Positions 17,246 through 25,521 of a stretch of 64,000 nt of DNA are shown in pieces. Location of the stretch: positions 1 through 64,000 of the forward strand of contig NZ_NNRL01000167.1 of the NCBI RefSeq assembly GCF_002252505.1, in the 5' to 3' direction. Under the pieces are notes generated by a model that was not told the origin of the DNA, ran no database searches, and worked only from the letters and a program-made list of their open reading frames with translations. The position numbers and the translations under genes are program-made. Within the stretch, counting starts at the first letter, position 1; every line of letters starts with the position of its first letter. The DNA is from Brucella grignonensis (GTDB lineage: Bacteria; Pseudomonadota; Alphaproteobacteria; Rhizobiales; Rhizobiaceae).

Positions 17246-18348
17246 AGTCCGGTCTTCCGCTCGTCATGTTTCAGAATAACGGCGGATTCCGCGTGCCAGC
17301 CGAGCCGGACCTTGGCGCCCACATTTAGACGATTGGCGGCCGCCCGGGTCAACTGGGTTGCTTGCATCACCGTCTCGTCGCCAATATCGACAAACAGCTT
17401 GGTCGCGCCGCCGCCGACGATGACCTCTTTGACCACACCGGTGACCTCATTGGGGCGGCTGTGACCTTCCGGTAATATCTCAACTGATTCAGGGCGAGTC
17501 ATGAGTTTGACTTTTGCTCCGGGTTGAATGTCCGGATTTGCAACCGCGCGCACATTGCCGGCGCCACGCATGTTCACCAAACTTTCATTGCCCTCGATGC
17601 GCGTGACGACGCCATCAATCAGATTGGATTCACCCAGAAAATCTGCGGCGAACACGCTAACCGGGCGGAAATAAAGATCTTCTGGCGTGCCGATCTGTTC
17701 GACCCGCGCATTGTTCATCAGGCAGATGCGATCCGACATCACCATCGCTTCTTCCTGATCATGGGTGACATAGAGGATCGTGACACCCAATTCGCGATGC
17801 AGATGCCTGATCTCAAGTTGCAAGTGATCGCGCAGCTTCTTGTCGAGGGCGCCCAGAGGCTCGTCCATCAGGATGATGGAGGGCTCATAGACAAACGCCC
17901 TCGCAAGCGCGATGCGCTGCTGCTGGCCACCCGACAATTCGCGCGGATATCGGTCAATTACGTGACCAAGCTTGACCATGTCCAGAACGCGCCGTGTCGC
18001 GGCCTCGCGTTCGGCACGAGACTGGCGGCGCATTTCCAGCGGAAAGGCAATATTTTGGCCGATTGTCATATGCGGGAACAACGCATAATTCTGGAACACC
18101 ATGCCAATGCCGCGCTTGAACGCAGGCAGATGCGTGGCCTCCTTACCATCGATCCATATCTGACCGCTCTGCGGGTTGTTCAGACCGGCCACCGCCCACA
18201 GAAGTGTGCTTTTACCGGAACCGGACGGACCGAGCAGAGTCAGAAATTCACCCTCCCTCACGTCAACATCGGTCGAATCCAGAGCGACGACAGACCCATA
18301 GGTTTTTTTCAGCGCGCGCGTTTTTAGCTTCAGTGCAGGTTCGGACAT
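17242..18348 (-). CDS. ABC transporter ATP-binding protein (PotA-like)
   Basis: About 368 residues from ATG 18348, preceded by AGAGG. Walker A is GPSGSGKST, the signature is LSGGQQQRIALARAF, Walker B is SIILMDEP, and the H-loop is YVTHDQEEAM. A C-terminal TOBE-like regulatory domain (about residues 270-368) is typical of polyamine/sugar-type importers. It energises the fused permease encoded downstream with a four-base overlap. A strong hairpin (18421-18466) separates it from the upstream binding-protein gene. Confidence 0.9.
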   Translation of the reverse strand: MSEPALKLKTRALKKTYGSVVALDSTDVDVREGEFLTLLGPSGSGKSTLLWAVAGLNNPQSGQIWIDGKEATHLPAFKRGIGMVFQNYALFPHMTIGQNIAFPLEMRRQSRAEREAATRRVLDMVKLGHVIDRYPRELSGGQQQRIALARAFVYEPSIILMDEPLGALDKKLRDHLQLEIRHLHRELGVTILYVTHDQEEAMVMSDRICLMNNARVEQIGTPEDLYFRPVSVFAADFLGESNLIDGVVTRIEGNESLVNMRGAGNVRAVANPDIQPGAKVKLMTRPESVEILPEGHSRPNEVTGVVKEVIVGGGATKLFVDIGDETVMQATQLTRAAANRLNVGAKVRLGWHAESAVILKHDERKTGL

Positions 18349-18420
18349 GGTGCCTCTGATAAGCAGCAACGCGGCCTACTGGCCGTGTCACTGGCACGGG
18401 GTTTTACTTGGAATAAAAGA

Positions 18421-18466
18421 GGCCCCGCCCCAGTCGCCACGCGACTCGGGCGGCGACTGGGGCCGT
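18421..18466 (-). terminator. Intercistronic hairpin after solute-binding-protein gene
   Basis: CCCAGTCGCC and GGCGACTGGG form a perfect 10-bp stem, extended by GGCC/GGCC, between the binding-protein gene and the ATPase gene. There is no T-run downstream in the transcribed direction, so it is more likely an attenuating or mRNA-stabilising hairpin. Such a hairpin would raise binding-protein levels over the membrane components. Confidence 0.6.
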
Positions 18467-18468
18467 GC

Positions 18469-19563
18469 CTAAGCAAGCAACCAGGCTTCGAAGCGTTCGG
18501 TGACCGCATCCTTGTTCTTGCCCCAGAAAACAGAGTCCACGGCAATCATCTTCGGCAGGTAGGCCGGGTTCGAAGGCAGAATCTCGGCGCGCGCGGCGTC
18601 TATAAAGTCGAATGCCTTTGGATTAGTCGGACCATAGGCCACGAACGGCGTGTATTCGGCCTGCCGGTCAGGCTGAGCGCAGAAATCGATAAATTCGCGC
18701 ATCAATTCCTCATTCGGGCTGCCCTTCAGGATCGTCCAACCCTCATAGGTGTAAAAGGCGTTGTCCCAGACCAGCTTGACCGGAGCACCGCCATCAATGG
18801 CGACTTGCGCCCGGCCGTTCCACGCTGGCAGCATATCGATTTCGCCTGATGCAAGCAGCTGCGAGGTCTGGGCGCCGTTGGTCCACCATGTATCAATGCC
18901 AGACTTGATCTGATCGAGCTTGGCGAATGCGCGATCGAAGTCTAAAGGATAAATATCTGCGGGCGCCACGCCGTCTGCGAGCAGCGCCTGTTCAACCGTG
19001 TCGAAGGGGTTCTTGCGAAGCGCACGCGCACCCTGGAAGTTTTCAAGATCGAAGAAATCTGCCCAGTTCTTCGGTGGGTTGTCGCCAAGCGCGTCTGTCC
19101 GATAGGCGAGAACCGTGGCGTAGATGTCCACGCCCATGATGAAGTCGCCATAGAATTCCTGCGGCAATGTCGCAAGATTTGGCCCAGGTCCGCCAGAATT
19201 CATGATCGGCGCAAGGTAACCAAGATCGACCAGCGACAGATGCGACGACCGCGACAGCAATGCGCCATCCCACGTATAATTCTGGGCCTCGACCATGGCT
19301 TTAATCATTCCGGTTGGTTCGGCGTCCGACTGAACCCCCACTACTTCGATACCGGAGGCTGCCTTGAACGGGTCGTAGAACGCCTTCTTGAAACCTTCGG
19401 CGAACGGGCCACCCGGATCGCGGACGGTGATCTTATGTTCACTAGCCCAAGATGGTTTCACAAATGGCGCAGAAAGCGCAAGGCCACCTGCGGCGGCTGC
19501 CCCCATGAAGCCGCGTCTCGTCAGACCGGCCATCATTCCACGGCGGTTCTGGTTGTTTGTCAT
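18469..19563 (-). CDS. Extracellular solute-binding protein (Tat-type signal)
   Basis: 364 residues. The N-terminus has a twin-arginine motif (LTRRGFMGAAAAGGLALSAP) before the mature EHKITVRDPGGPFAEGF. It belongs to the spermidine/putrescine-type (PotD-like) periplasmic binding proteins and delivers substrate to the ABC transporter encoded next. The dehydrogenase at the operon end suggests an opine, D-amino acid or polyamine-like ligand, but the ligand cannot be read from the sequence. It is first in the operon, behind the LysR gene transcribed in the same direction. Confidence 0.85.
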   Translation of the reverse strand: MTNNQNRRGMMAGLTRRGFMGAAAAGGLALSAPFVKPSWASEHKITVRDPGGPFAEGFKKAFYDPFKAASGIEVVGVQSDAEPTGMIKAMVEAQNYTWDGALLSRSSHLSLVDLGYLAPIMNSGGPGPNLATLPQEFYGDFIMGVDIYATVLAYRTDALGDNPPKNWADFFDLENFQGARALRKNPFDTVEQALLADGVAPADIYPLDFDRAFAKLDQIKSGIDTWWTNGAQTSQLLASGEIDMLPAWNGRAQVAIDGGAPVKLVWDNAFYTYEGWTILKGSPNEELMREFIDFCAQPDRQAEYTPFVAYGPTNPKAFDFIDAARAEILPSNPAYLPKMIAVDSVFWGKNKDAVTERFEAWLLA

Positions 19564-19673
19564 GTCTTGTTTCTCCCATTTCCTGCAAATTGCTTTGCAG
19601 GTTAGCTGGGAGTAATACGGCTATGCACCGTATAGCGTCAAAGTGGAAATAATACTGATTTGATAGGTTTTCT

Positions 19674-20606
19674 CTATATCATTCCTGGAAGACGAGCGAT
19701 GAATGTGGGGATGGTTTCACGCAGACGTTCGCAAAACGCTGCCGCAGTGAGCGAGAGCGGCCTACGAGACGGAGTCAAGATTGAATAACTGTAGCGCAGA
19801 TCGGGCTCAAAGCGGCGGAAGGTAAGATCAGCGTTGCGGCCGCAATAGGCAGAATAGCTGGCTGCAGAAATTGGATCCACGAGGGCGTAAGCCAGTCCGC
19901 GTTCGGCGAATGTCAGCGCGGCTATAAAGACTGACACCTCGAAACGTGGCACAAAATCTGCGCCGCAATCTTCGAAAATCCGGCGTGCGCGTACCGTCGA
20001 AAAATGCTCGCTATAGAGGACAGCCAGCGGGGCGCCGTCGAGATGCGCCGGCGTGATCACATCATTTTTGCTGAGCGGGTCGTCAGAACGCAAAGCACAA
20101 ACGCAGTTTTGCGCAAACTTTTCCACGATAAGCGAATCCGACTGCGGCGGCGGCTCAGCGAAACCGACATCATAATGTTGTGACGCGATCCATTCATGGA
20201 CCTTGACCGACGACCGCGTCATGATCGAAACCTTGATACCGGGCCGATCCTTGACGAATTCGCCAATCAACTGGGGCAGGAAGAAGTGCGACGGGCCGGG
20301 CATCGAAGCAACATTGAGGACCCCCTGCTCTAGATCCCCAATCTCGCGCATGGTGACCGCAGACTTTCGCACCATTGCTAGGATTTCCTCGGCGCGTTCG
20401 AGAAAAAAATAGGCCTCCGGTTTTGCAACAAGCCGGCGCTTGTCACGCTCGAACAGTTCAAACCCCAACTCGCCTTCAAGATTAGCAAGCATGGCACTGA
20501 CAGTTGGCTGTGTGCGTCCGAGCGCCCGCGCGGCGGCGCTGACCGAACCACATCGCATGATCTCCCGGAACGTCTGGAGTTGCCGTATCGACAGGTTCGG
20601 CAGCAT
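19674..20606 (-). CDS. LysR-family transcriptional regulator
   Basis: About 310 residues from ATG 20606 (MLPNLSIRQLQTFREIMRCG). The N-terminal winged helix-turn-helix is SVSAAARALGRTQPTVSAML followed by LEGELGFELFERDKRR. The remaining ~220 residues form the two-lobed effector domain. The gene lies directly upstream of, and in the same orientation as, the binding-protein/ABC/dehydrogenase operon with a 110-bp gap, so it most likely controls that operon, with the imported substrate or its product as inducer. Confidence 0.85.
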   Translation of the reverse strand: MLPNLSIRQLQTFREIMRCGSVSAAARALGRTQPTVSAMLANLEGELGFELFERDKRRLVAKPEAYFFLERAEEILAMVRKSAVTMREIGDLEQGVLNVASMPGPSHFFLPQLIGEFVKDRPGIKVSIMTRSSVKVHEWIASQHYDVGFAEPPPQSDSLIVEKFAQNCVCALRSDDPLSKNDVITPAHLDGAPLAVLYSEHFSTVRARRIFEDCGADFVPRFEVSVFIAALTFAERGLAYALVDPISAASYSAYCGRNADLTFRRFEPDLRYSYSILTPSRRPLSLTAAAFCERLRETIPTFIARLPGMI

Positions 20607-20962
20607 CACATCCGGGCCAGATAATGAATTGGAGACGCGTCCATCTGAATACTCCGCACTTCGAAGGTTAATTTCCTTTTTGCTCTTTTTGCCCCACTCT
20701 CTCTTGCCGTGCAATCGGGCCCGAATAGCCCACAAGGGTTGATGGCACTGTTGAGGTTGTCTAATCGCAGCTGGGGCGTCAAGATTGAATTTCTCTGAAT
20801 ATCCCTGCCGGGTGCATGGTTGTCTTCGCAGTCGACATCAGGTGCCGCATGATGAAGCTTCGCAGCACGAGCCTTCAATGTGGACGACGCATTCAGCTGA
20901 GACAGTGATGCAACCCCATCAACGGAATGGCTCGGCTCACGTCCCGGCAGGGACGCTTCAAG
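20607..20962. other. Upstream region of the LysR gene, no gene seen
   Basis: About 356 bp up to the next IS6 element. The frame upstream of the LysR ATG stays open for 43 more codons, but the residues are not LysR-like and there is no ribosome-binding site. No convincing gene, RNA or hairpin is visible. The promoter of the regulator presumably lies here. Confidence 0.5.
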
Positions 20963-21687
20963 GGTTGTGTCGCAAAGTTTTCAGTAGGATAGATGCGGCC
21001 TTATCTCTGGACGCAATTATGCTGCAAGTTCCGCAAAGACTTCGAATGGCGAGCGGTTGTCGTTCGCGAATTGGTTCTTACGGATCATGTGCGCAACTTC
21101 GATGCCTGCGATTGTCGCTGAAGCTGAATGAAATGCTTTGAAGCCCAACATGTGTTTGGTGATCCGCTTAATGGAACGATGATCCTGCTCGAGGATATTG
21201 TTCAGATATTTGACCTGCAGAATTTCAATCGCTTTGCCTGTCCCAGTGATTTTCAGGATGGCATTCATTGCCTGCGCTCCAGCCAAATTAGCTCCATTTT
21301 TATCAATGCAATCTTGTCTGGAACACCGTTGGCTGCGACGGCTTTCTTGAAGAAACGTCGTGCAGAACCGAGATTTCAGCGTTCAGAGAGCATGAAATCA
21401 AGCGTTTGTCCGTCACGATCAACGGCCCGGTACAAATACGTCCATTTGCCTTTGACCTTTAGATAGGTCTCGTCAACAGGCCATGAGCCAAGCGTTCGAC
21501 GTTTCCGTCTCTGTGCCTGATCTGCAATCTGTGGCGCGTAACGGACATAGAAGAACACCGCATAAAGGATGACACTTTTAGGGAAATGAGGCCCTTTGAA
21601 ATCGATCGCCATACCCAGTCACCTCGCCCAATTATGCGCACCGAAGCGACAATAACGCAGCAGAAGTGAAAAATTCGCGACAGAACC
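20963..21687 (-). mobile_element. IS6-family element, type B, internally deleted
   Basis: A 725-bp element with ends GGTTGTGTCGCAAAG at 20963 and the complement of GGTTCTGTCGCGAAT at 21687. The transposase on the minus strand is broken. No matching 8-bp flanks are present (GCTTCAAG and GTTTCGTT). The element truncates a carboxymuconolactone-decarboxylase-like gene on its right. Confidence 0.85.
21017..21612 (-). pseudogene. IS6-family transposase, deleted and frameshifted
   Basis: The N-terminal part from 21612 ([20 protein letters not shown]) jumps from FFYVRY straight to APQIADQAQ, losing about 30 residues of the helix-turn-helix region present in the 13863 relic. It continues with [20 protein letters not shown] to FMLSER, then shifts frame. 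The C-terminal part 21286-21017 reads GAQAMNAILKITGTGKAIEI, NNILEQDHRSIKR and ends FEVFAELAA. It cannot make active transposase. Confidence 0.8.
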
Positions 21688-21887
21688 GTTTCGTTTGGCT
21701 AGCCGTGGCGGTTACGACCCGATGCGACGGCTCCATTGCGGTTCATGCAAAGAAAGCACTCGAACTTGGGGTTACCAAAGAAGAAATCATCGAAGCACTT
21801 GGGATAGCTATCGCACTTAACGCGGGTGCTGCGCCTACTTACTCTGCACGCGTATTCGATGCAATCGAGAGCCTGCCTGCGGAATGA
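21688..21887 (+). pseudogene. Carboxymuconolactone decarboxylase/AhpD-like fragment
   Basis: The last ~65 residues of a CMD-family protein: LAVAVTTRCDGSIAVHAKKA, ELGVTKEEIIEALGIAIAL, YSARVFDAIE. AhpD-like members use a CxxC in exactly this helix. Here the second Cys is Ser (CDGS), so redox activity would be lost even without truncation. The N-terminal ~45 residues were removed by the IS6 insertion at 21687. Confidence 0.7.
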
Positions 21888-22068
21888 ATAAAAAGCGGGT
21901 AAGGCCGGTTTCTGCGTCGCCCGCCAATTGCTAATGTGCACTTGTAACGCTTTCTGGAGTAATATGCAGCCCGACTGTTTACAGGCGGCGCCAAACCTGT
22001 CTCAACGTCCGACATTGCGCGGACCGTACTGGCAGATTGCGGCGCACGGTGAGCCGTTCGTCATCTTC

Positions 22069-22344
22069 TTACTTCAGGTAAGCCCTGACAACGTCGATCA
22101 GCTCGGATGCACCGTCGTCACGATCCTTCTGTACCAGTCCTTCGGCCGCAATGTGCATTCGGATGTGGTCTTCCAGGACTTCGCCCATGAGGCCGTTGAT
22201 GGCTCCACGGACGCCAGCGATGAGCTGCATCACTTCCTCGCAGCCCTTCTCCTCCTCCAGCATCCGCTCGATGCCCTCCACCTGTCCCTTGATGCGGCGA
22301 ACCCGGTTGATAAGTTTCTGCTTCTCGCGGATCGTATGGCTCAT
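22069..22344 (-). CDS. RcnR/CsoR-family metal-responsive repressor (DmeR-like)
   Basis: A 91-residue all-helical protein of the DUF156 family. KQKLINRVRRIKGQVEGIER is the family's DNA-binding helix, and GCEEVMQLIAGVRGAINGLM supplies the conserved metal-site Cys. HIRMHIAAEG gives further possible ligands. Such repressors release G-rich palindromic operators when they bind Ni, Co or other ligands. The gene follows the CDF transporter gene by 25 bp, and a perfect G-tract operator precedes that transporter. It therefore very likely represses its own operon in the absence of metal. Confidence 0.85.
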   Translation of the reverse strand: MSHTIREKQKLINRVRRIKGQVEGIERMLEEEKGCEEVMQLIAGVRGAINGLMGEVLEDHIRMHIAAEGLVQKDRDDGASELIDVVRAYLK

Positions 22345-22369
22345 GCGGATGCTCCTCGGATGTAAGTGA

Positions 22370-23347
22370 TCAAGCCGCTCGGGACTCGACCTCGACAGTC
22401 ACATGCGACAGATCATGGATCACTGCAAGCTTGGACCGGTAATAGGAGGGTGCCCGAGGTTTGTCAGTGACAATGGAGATGATTGCGCCATGGTGGCCCG
22501 GGCCAAGCTGCCATACGTGCAGATCGACGATCTGAGCGCCTTCTCTACTGATGATCTGCTCAATTTCCTCAGGAAGGTCCTCGCCCTCAGGGACGTAGTC
22601 TAGGAGGACGCTTCCCGCATCACGGATAAGGCCCCATGACCATCGGGCGATTACGATGGCTCCAACAATGCCGATTGCCGGATCAAGCCAGAGCCAGCCG
22701 TAGACACTACCAAGGATAAGCGCGGCAATGGCCAGAACGGAGGTCAGTGCATCGGCCAAGACGTGCAGATATGCAGCTCTGAGATTCTGATCCTTGGCCG
22801 CGTTGCGGTCGTGCGAGTGGCCGTGATCATGTGCATGATGGTGGTCGCCCTTCAACAGCCACGCACACACCAGATTCACCAGCAGGCCGATGACGGCCAC
22901 GATTATGGCTTCCTGGAAATCGATGGTGACAGGTGCCTGGAAGCGGAGAAAGCTCTCCCACCCGATCAAGAGCGCGATTAGGGCCAGAACGATGGCGCTG
23001 GCAAATGCCGCCAGATCGCCGAGTTTACCTGTGCCGAACGAGAAGCGAGGATTGCTGACGTGCTTGCGCGCGTAGAGATAGGCCAGCGCGGCAATAAGCA
23101 TTGCTGCAGCATGGGTGGACATATGCCAACCGTCTGCCGTCAAGGCCATCGACCCAAATACATTGCCTGCCACGATCTCGATGACCATCATGCTGGCCGT
23201 GATGGCGATCACCAACCAGGTACGGCGCTCGTTCCGGGCATGGTCGTCGCCGAGGAAGACGTGTTCATGGGACGCGTTTAGGGTTCTGTCATGGGAATGG
23301 TCGTGAGCGTGCGAACGCTCATGGTTAGGGTCCAATGGGGAACTCAT
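22370..23347 (-). CDS. dmeF: CDF-family metal efflux transporter (DmeF-like)
   Basis: 325 residues with six membrane segments of the cation diffusion facilitator fold. There are His-rich stretches at the N-terminus (HERSHAHDHSHDR) and in the loop between segments four and five (GDHHHAHDHGHSHD). Metal-site motifs are ALTADGWHMSTHAA and YLHVLADALTS. The Cys-free C-terminal cytoplasmic domain (VDLHVWQLGPGHHG) is typical of the DmeF branch, which exports Co2+ and Ni2+ in rhizobia. It is first in an operon with an RcnR/CsoR-type repressor and starts behind AAGGGAG, just downstream of the operator. Confidence 0.85.
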   Translation of the reverse strand: MSSPLDPNHERSHAHDHSHDRTLNASHEHVFLGDDHARNERRTWLVIAITASMMVIEIVAGNVFGSMALTADGWHMSTHAAAMLIAALAYLYARKHVSNPRFSFGTGKLGDLAAFASAIVLALIALLIGWESFLRFQAPVTIDFQEAIIVAVIGLLVNLVCAWLLKGDHHHAHDHGHSHDRNAAKDQNLRAAYLHVLADALTSVLAIAALILGSVYGWLWLDPAIGIVGAIVIARWSWGLIRDAGSVLLDYVPEGEDLPEEIEQIISREGAQIVDLHVWQLGPGHHGAIISIVTDKPRAPSYYRSKLAVIHDLSHVTVEVESRAA

Positions 23348-23366
23348 ATCTGGACTCCCTTTCTAT

Positions 23367-23389
23367 AATATAGGGGGATACCCTATATT
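23367..23389 (-). promoter_or_regulatory. RcnR/DmeR-type operator
   Basis: AATATAGGG and CCCTATATT are perfect 9-bp arms around the spacer GGATA, about 20 bp upstream of the dmeF start codon. Palindromes with a central G/C tract and A/T-rich flanks are the known operator type for RcnR/FrmR/DmeR repressors. Binding here would block the promoter of the efflux operon. Confidence 0.75.
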
Positions 23390-23587
23390 GAGGCAAGTTG
23401 CAATCCGTCTTCTGCTTAGGTAGTCCGGCCAGTGTCAGGAACACTTCCTTCTCCGATGATGACCGCTATTGCGCGCGTAAAGCGGTCGCAACATCTTCTC
23501 CATAATGAGGGCCGTGAGCGACAGCTGCGGCTTCTATTACTCATATTTATGTGATAATGAGAGCGATAGAAAAGGACATTATTGCTC

Positions 23588-24703
23588 ATGCCCTGGAATT
23601 GGACACAGACTGATTGGCCGCATTTTCGCTATGACGCTGCGCCGCTGCACGTTCTGGAGCAGCAATTCCTGTTGTCATCTGGAGAGGTTATCGGCGCCGT
23701 GCGCCACATCGATCCCGACGAACGGGACCGGTTGCGCATCGAACTTTTGAGCGACGAAGCGATCAAGACGAGCGCCATCGAAGGGGAGACATTGGACCGT
23801 TTGAGTGTGCAATCGTCGCTGCGGCGGCAACTGGGTCTGGATACGGACCGGCGTTCGGTGCAACCACGCGAACACGGGATCGCAGAAATGACGGTCGATG
23901 TTTATGGCACCTATGCTGCGCCGCTTGATGACGCCACGCTGTTTCGTTGGCATGCCATGTTGATGGCAGGCAGTCGATATCTGGAAACTATCGGTGCTTA
24001 TCGCCGCCATTCCGACGCCATGCAGATCGTCTCCGGCCAGTTGGACCGTCCGACGATTCATTTCGAGGCACCGCCATCAGTGCAGGTGCCGGACGAAATG
24101 CACCGGTTCATATCGTGGTTCAACGACACTGCACCCAACGGCCCCTCCCCTCTCCCCGCTTTGACCCGGGCCGGGCTCAGCCATGTGTGGTTCGAAAGCA
24201 TCCACCCCTTTGAAGACGGCAACGGGCGTCTGGGTCGCGCACTGGCAGAAAAGGCGCTTGCCCAGTGCCTGGGTCAGCCCAGTCTGATCTTGCTCAGTTT
24301 TGCCATCGAACAGAGCCGCAAAGCCTATTACGATCAGCTGGAAATCCATCAACGAACCCTCGACGTCACCGATTGGTTGGTGTGGTTTGCGCAAACCGTG
24401 CTGACGGCGCAACAAACAACACTGGATCGCGTCGCCTTTTACATTGCCAAGGCACATTTCTACGACCGGTTCAGAGGTGCGTTTAATTCCCGTCAGGAAA
24501 AAGTCATTGCGCGTCTGTTCGAGGCAGGACCAGACGGCTTTATCGGCGGTCTCAGTGCCGATAATTATCTGGCCATTACAAAAACCTCACGCGCAACCGT
24601 CACCCGCGATTTGCAGGATCTGGTCGACAAGGACGCATTGACGCGCAGCGGTCAGCTGCGGTTTACGCGTTACACGCTGAACTGGAAGCCTTTTAGCGAT
24701 TGA
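23588..24703 (+). CDS. Fic-domain protein (AMPylase-type, self-inhibited)
   Basis: About 371 residues. The N-terminus (MPWNWTQTDWPHFRYD) is the DUF4172-type domain found on large bacterial Fic proteins. An inhibitory helix motif, TSAIEG, fits [S/T]xxxE[G/N] and lies N-terminal to the Fic core, making this a class II type. The catalytic loop HPFEDGNGRLGRAL is complete, with His and the phosphate-binding Asn and Arg. The C-terminus has a winged-helix-like segment (AITKTSRATVTRDLQDLVD). It probably transfers AMP to protein targets and may regulate itself. An alternative TTG start lies at 23582 with better spacing to AAGGA. Confidence 0.85.
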   Translation: MPWNWTQTDWPHFRYDAAPLHVLEQQFLLSSGEVIGAVRHIDPDERDRLRIELLSDEAIKTSAIEGETLDRLSVQSSLRRQLGLDTDRRSVQPREHGIAEMTVDVYGTYAAPLDDATLFRWHAMLMAGSRYLETIGAYRRHSDAMQIVSGQLDRPTIHFEAPPSVQVPDEMHRFISWFNDTAPNGPSPLPALTRAGLSHVWFESIHPFEDGNGRLGRALAEKALAQCLGQPSLILLSFAIEQSRKAYYDQLEIHQRTLDVTDWLVWFAQTVLTAQQTTLDRVAFYIAKAHFYDRFRGAFNSRQEKVIARLFEAGPDGFIGGLSADNYLAITKTSRATVTRDLQDLVDKDALTRSGQLRFTRYTLNWKPFSD

Positions 24704-24860
24704 AATATATCATTAATTTACCAACTATTAAACTCAATACACTCATAAGTATGGTTATCGAAGGTTATGTGACCAACACATTGACCAACACGCGAAAAGC
24801 CGCTACAAAAGCCCTGAAATGTTCAATGACGCCACCTGAGCACAGCCGGAGGATCTGGCC

Positions 24861-25100
24861 ATGACTGTAACCGTAAAAGTCGCCGAAGCCAAAACCCATC
24901 TTTCAGACTTGCTGGCGCGGGTCGAAGCGGGCGAAGAGGTGATCATTTCACGTGGCAACACTCCCATTGCGCGCCTCGTGGCACTTGATGAGCGGCGTCA
25001 GCGGCTGACCGCGATTGAAGCGGTGCGAGCTTTCCGCGCCCAGGCGCAACCTGTCACCCAGGAAGAAATTCGCTCGTGGATTGAAGAAGGGCGCCGTTGA
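24861..25100 (+). CDS. vapB: Phd/YefM-type antitoxin (VapB)
   Basis: 79 residues; the N-terminal KVAEAKTHLSDLLARVEAGE followed by VIISRGNTPIARLV is the Phd/YefM DNA-binding fold. The acidic C-terminal helix (TQEEIRSWIEEGRR) would wrap the toxin. One base separates its stop from the VapC start, the normal arrangement for translational coupling. It likely represses its own promoter. The direct repeat TGACCAACAC at 24770 and 24782, just upstream, is a possible binding site. Confidence 0.85.
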   Translation: MTVTVKVAEAKTHLSDLLARVEAGEEVIISRGNTPIARLVALDERRQRLTAIEAVRAFRAQAQPVTQEEIRSWIEEGRR

Positions 25101-25101
25101 T

Positions 25102-25521
25102 ATGGCATTTATTGTCGACGCTTCGGTTGCCGGCGCCTGGCTGCTGCCTGATGAAGATCATCCATTCGCCACAGAGATGATGAACCAGCTGGCCGATGAA
25201 GACGCGGTTGCGCCGGAACTGCTGCAGCATGAAATCCGCAGCATCTTGTTGATTGCCGAGAAACGCAGACGGATCGGTGAGGACATGGTGTACACAGCAC
25301 TGACCCGTTTTCGCGCCTTGCCGCTGCGCCTCGTATCGCGCAGCGAGGATTCAGAAGTCATTCGGGTCGCGCGACGCCACCAGCTCAGTGCTTATGATGC
25401 CGCTTATCTGGCTCTTGCCCTCACCGAGAGCCTGCCTTTGGCCACGCTCGATCGCAAACTGGCCGCCGCCGCCCGTGCGGAAAGGGCCATCGTTCTGGGC
25501 CCTCTCGCCCATGATCACTGA
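25102..25521 (+). CDS. vapC: PIN-domain ribonuclease toxin VapC
   Basis: 139 residues from ATG 25102. The PIN active-site acids are in place: Asp in FIVDASVAGAWLL, Glu in APELLQHEIRS, Asp in LSAYDAAYLALAL and Asp in LATLDRKLAAA. VapC toxins cleave RNAs when the antitoxin is lost. Its stop overlaps the start of the integrase gene (ATG 25511), so toxin, antitoxin and recombinase appear to be one transcription unit. Confidence 0.88.
   Translation: MAFIVDASVAGAWLLPDEDHPFATEMMNQLADEDAVAPELLQHEIRSILLIAEKRRRIGEDMVYTALTRFRALPLRLVSRSEDSEVIRVARRHQLSAYDAAYLALALTESLPLATLDRKLAAAARAERAIVLGPLAHDH

Noticed and set aside
17524-18327. A 267-codon plus-strand frame opposite the ABC ATPase
   Set aside because: Antisense to a gene with clear Walker A, signature and Walker B motifs.
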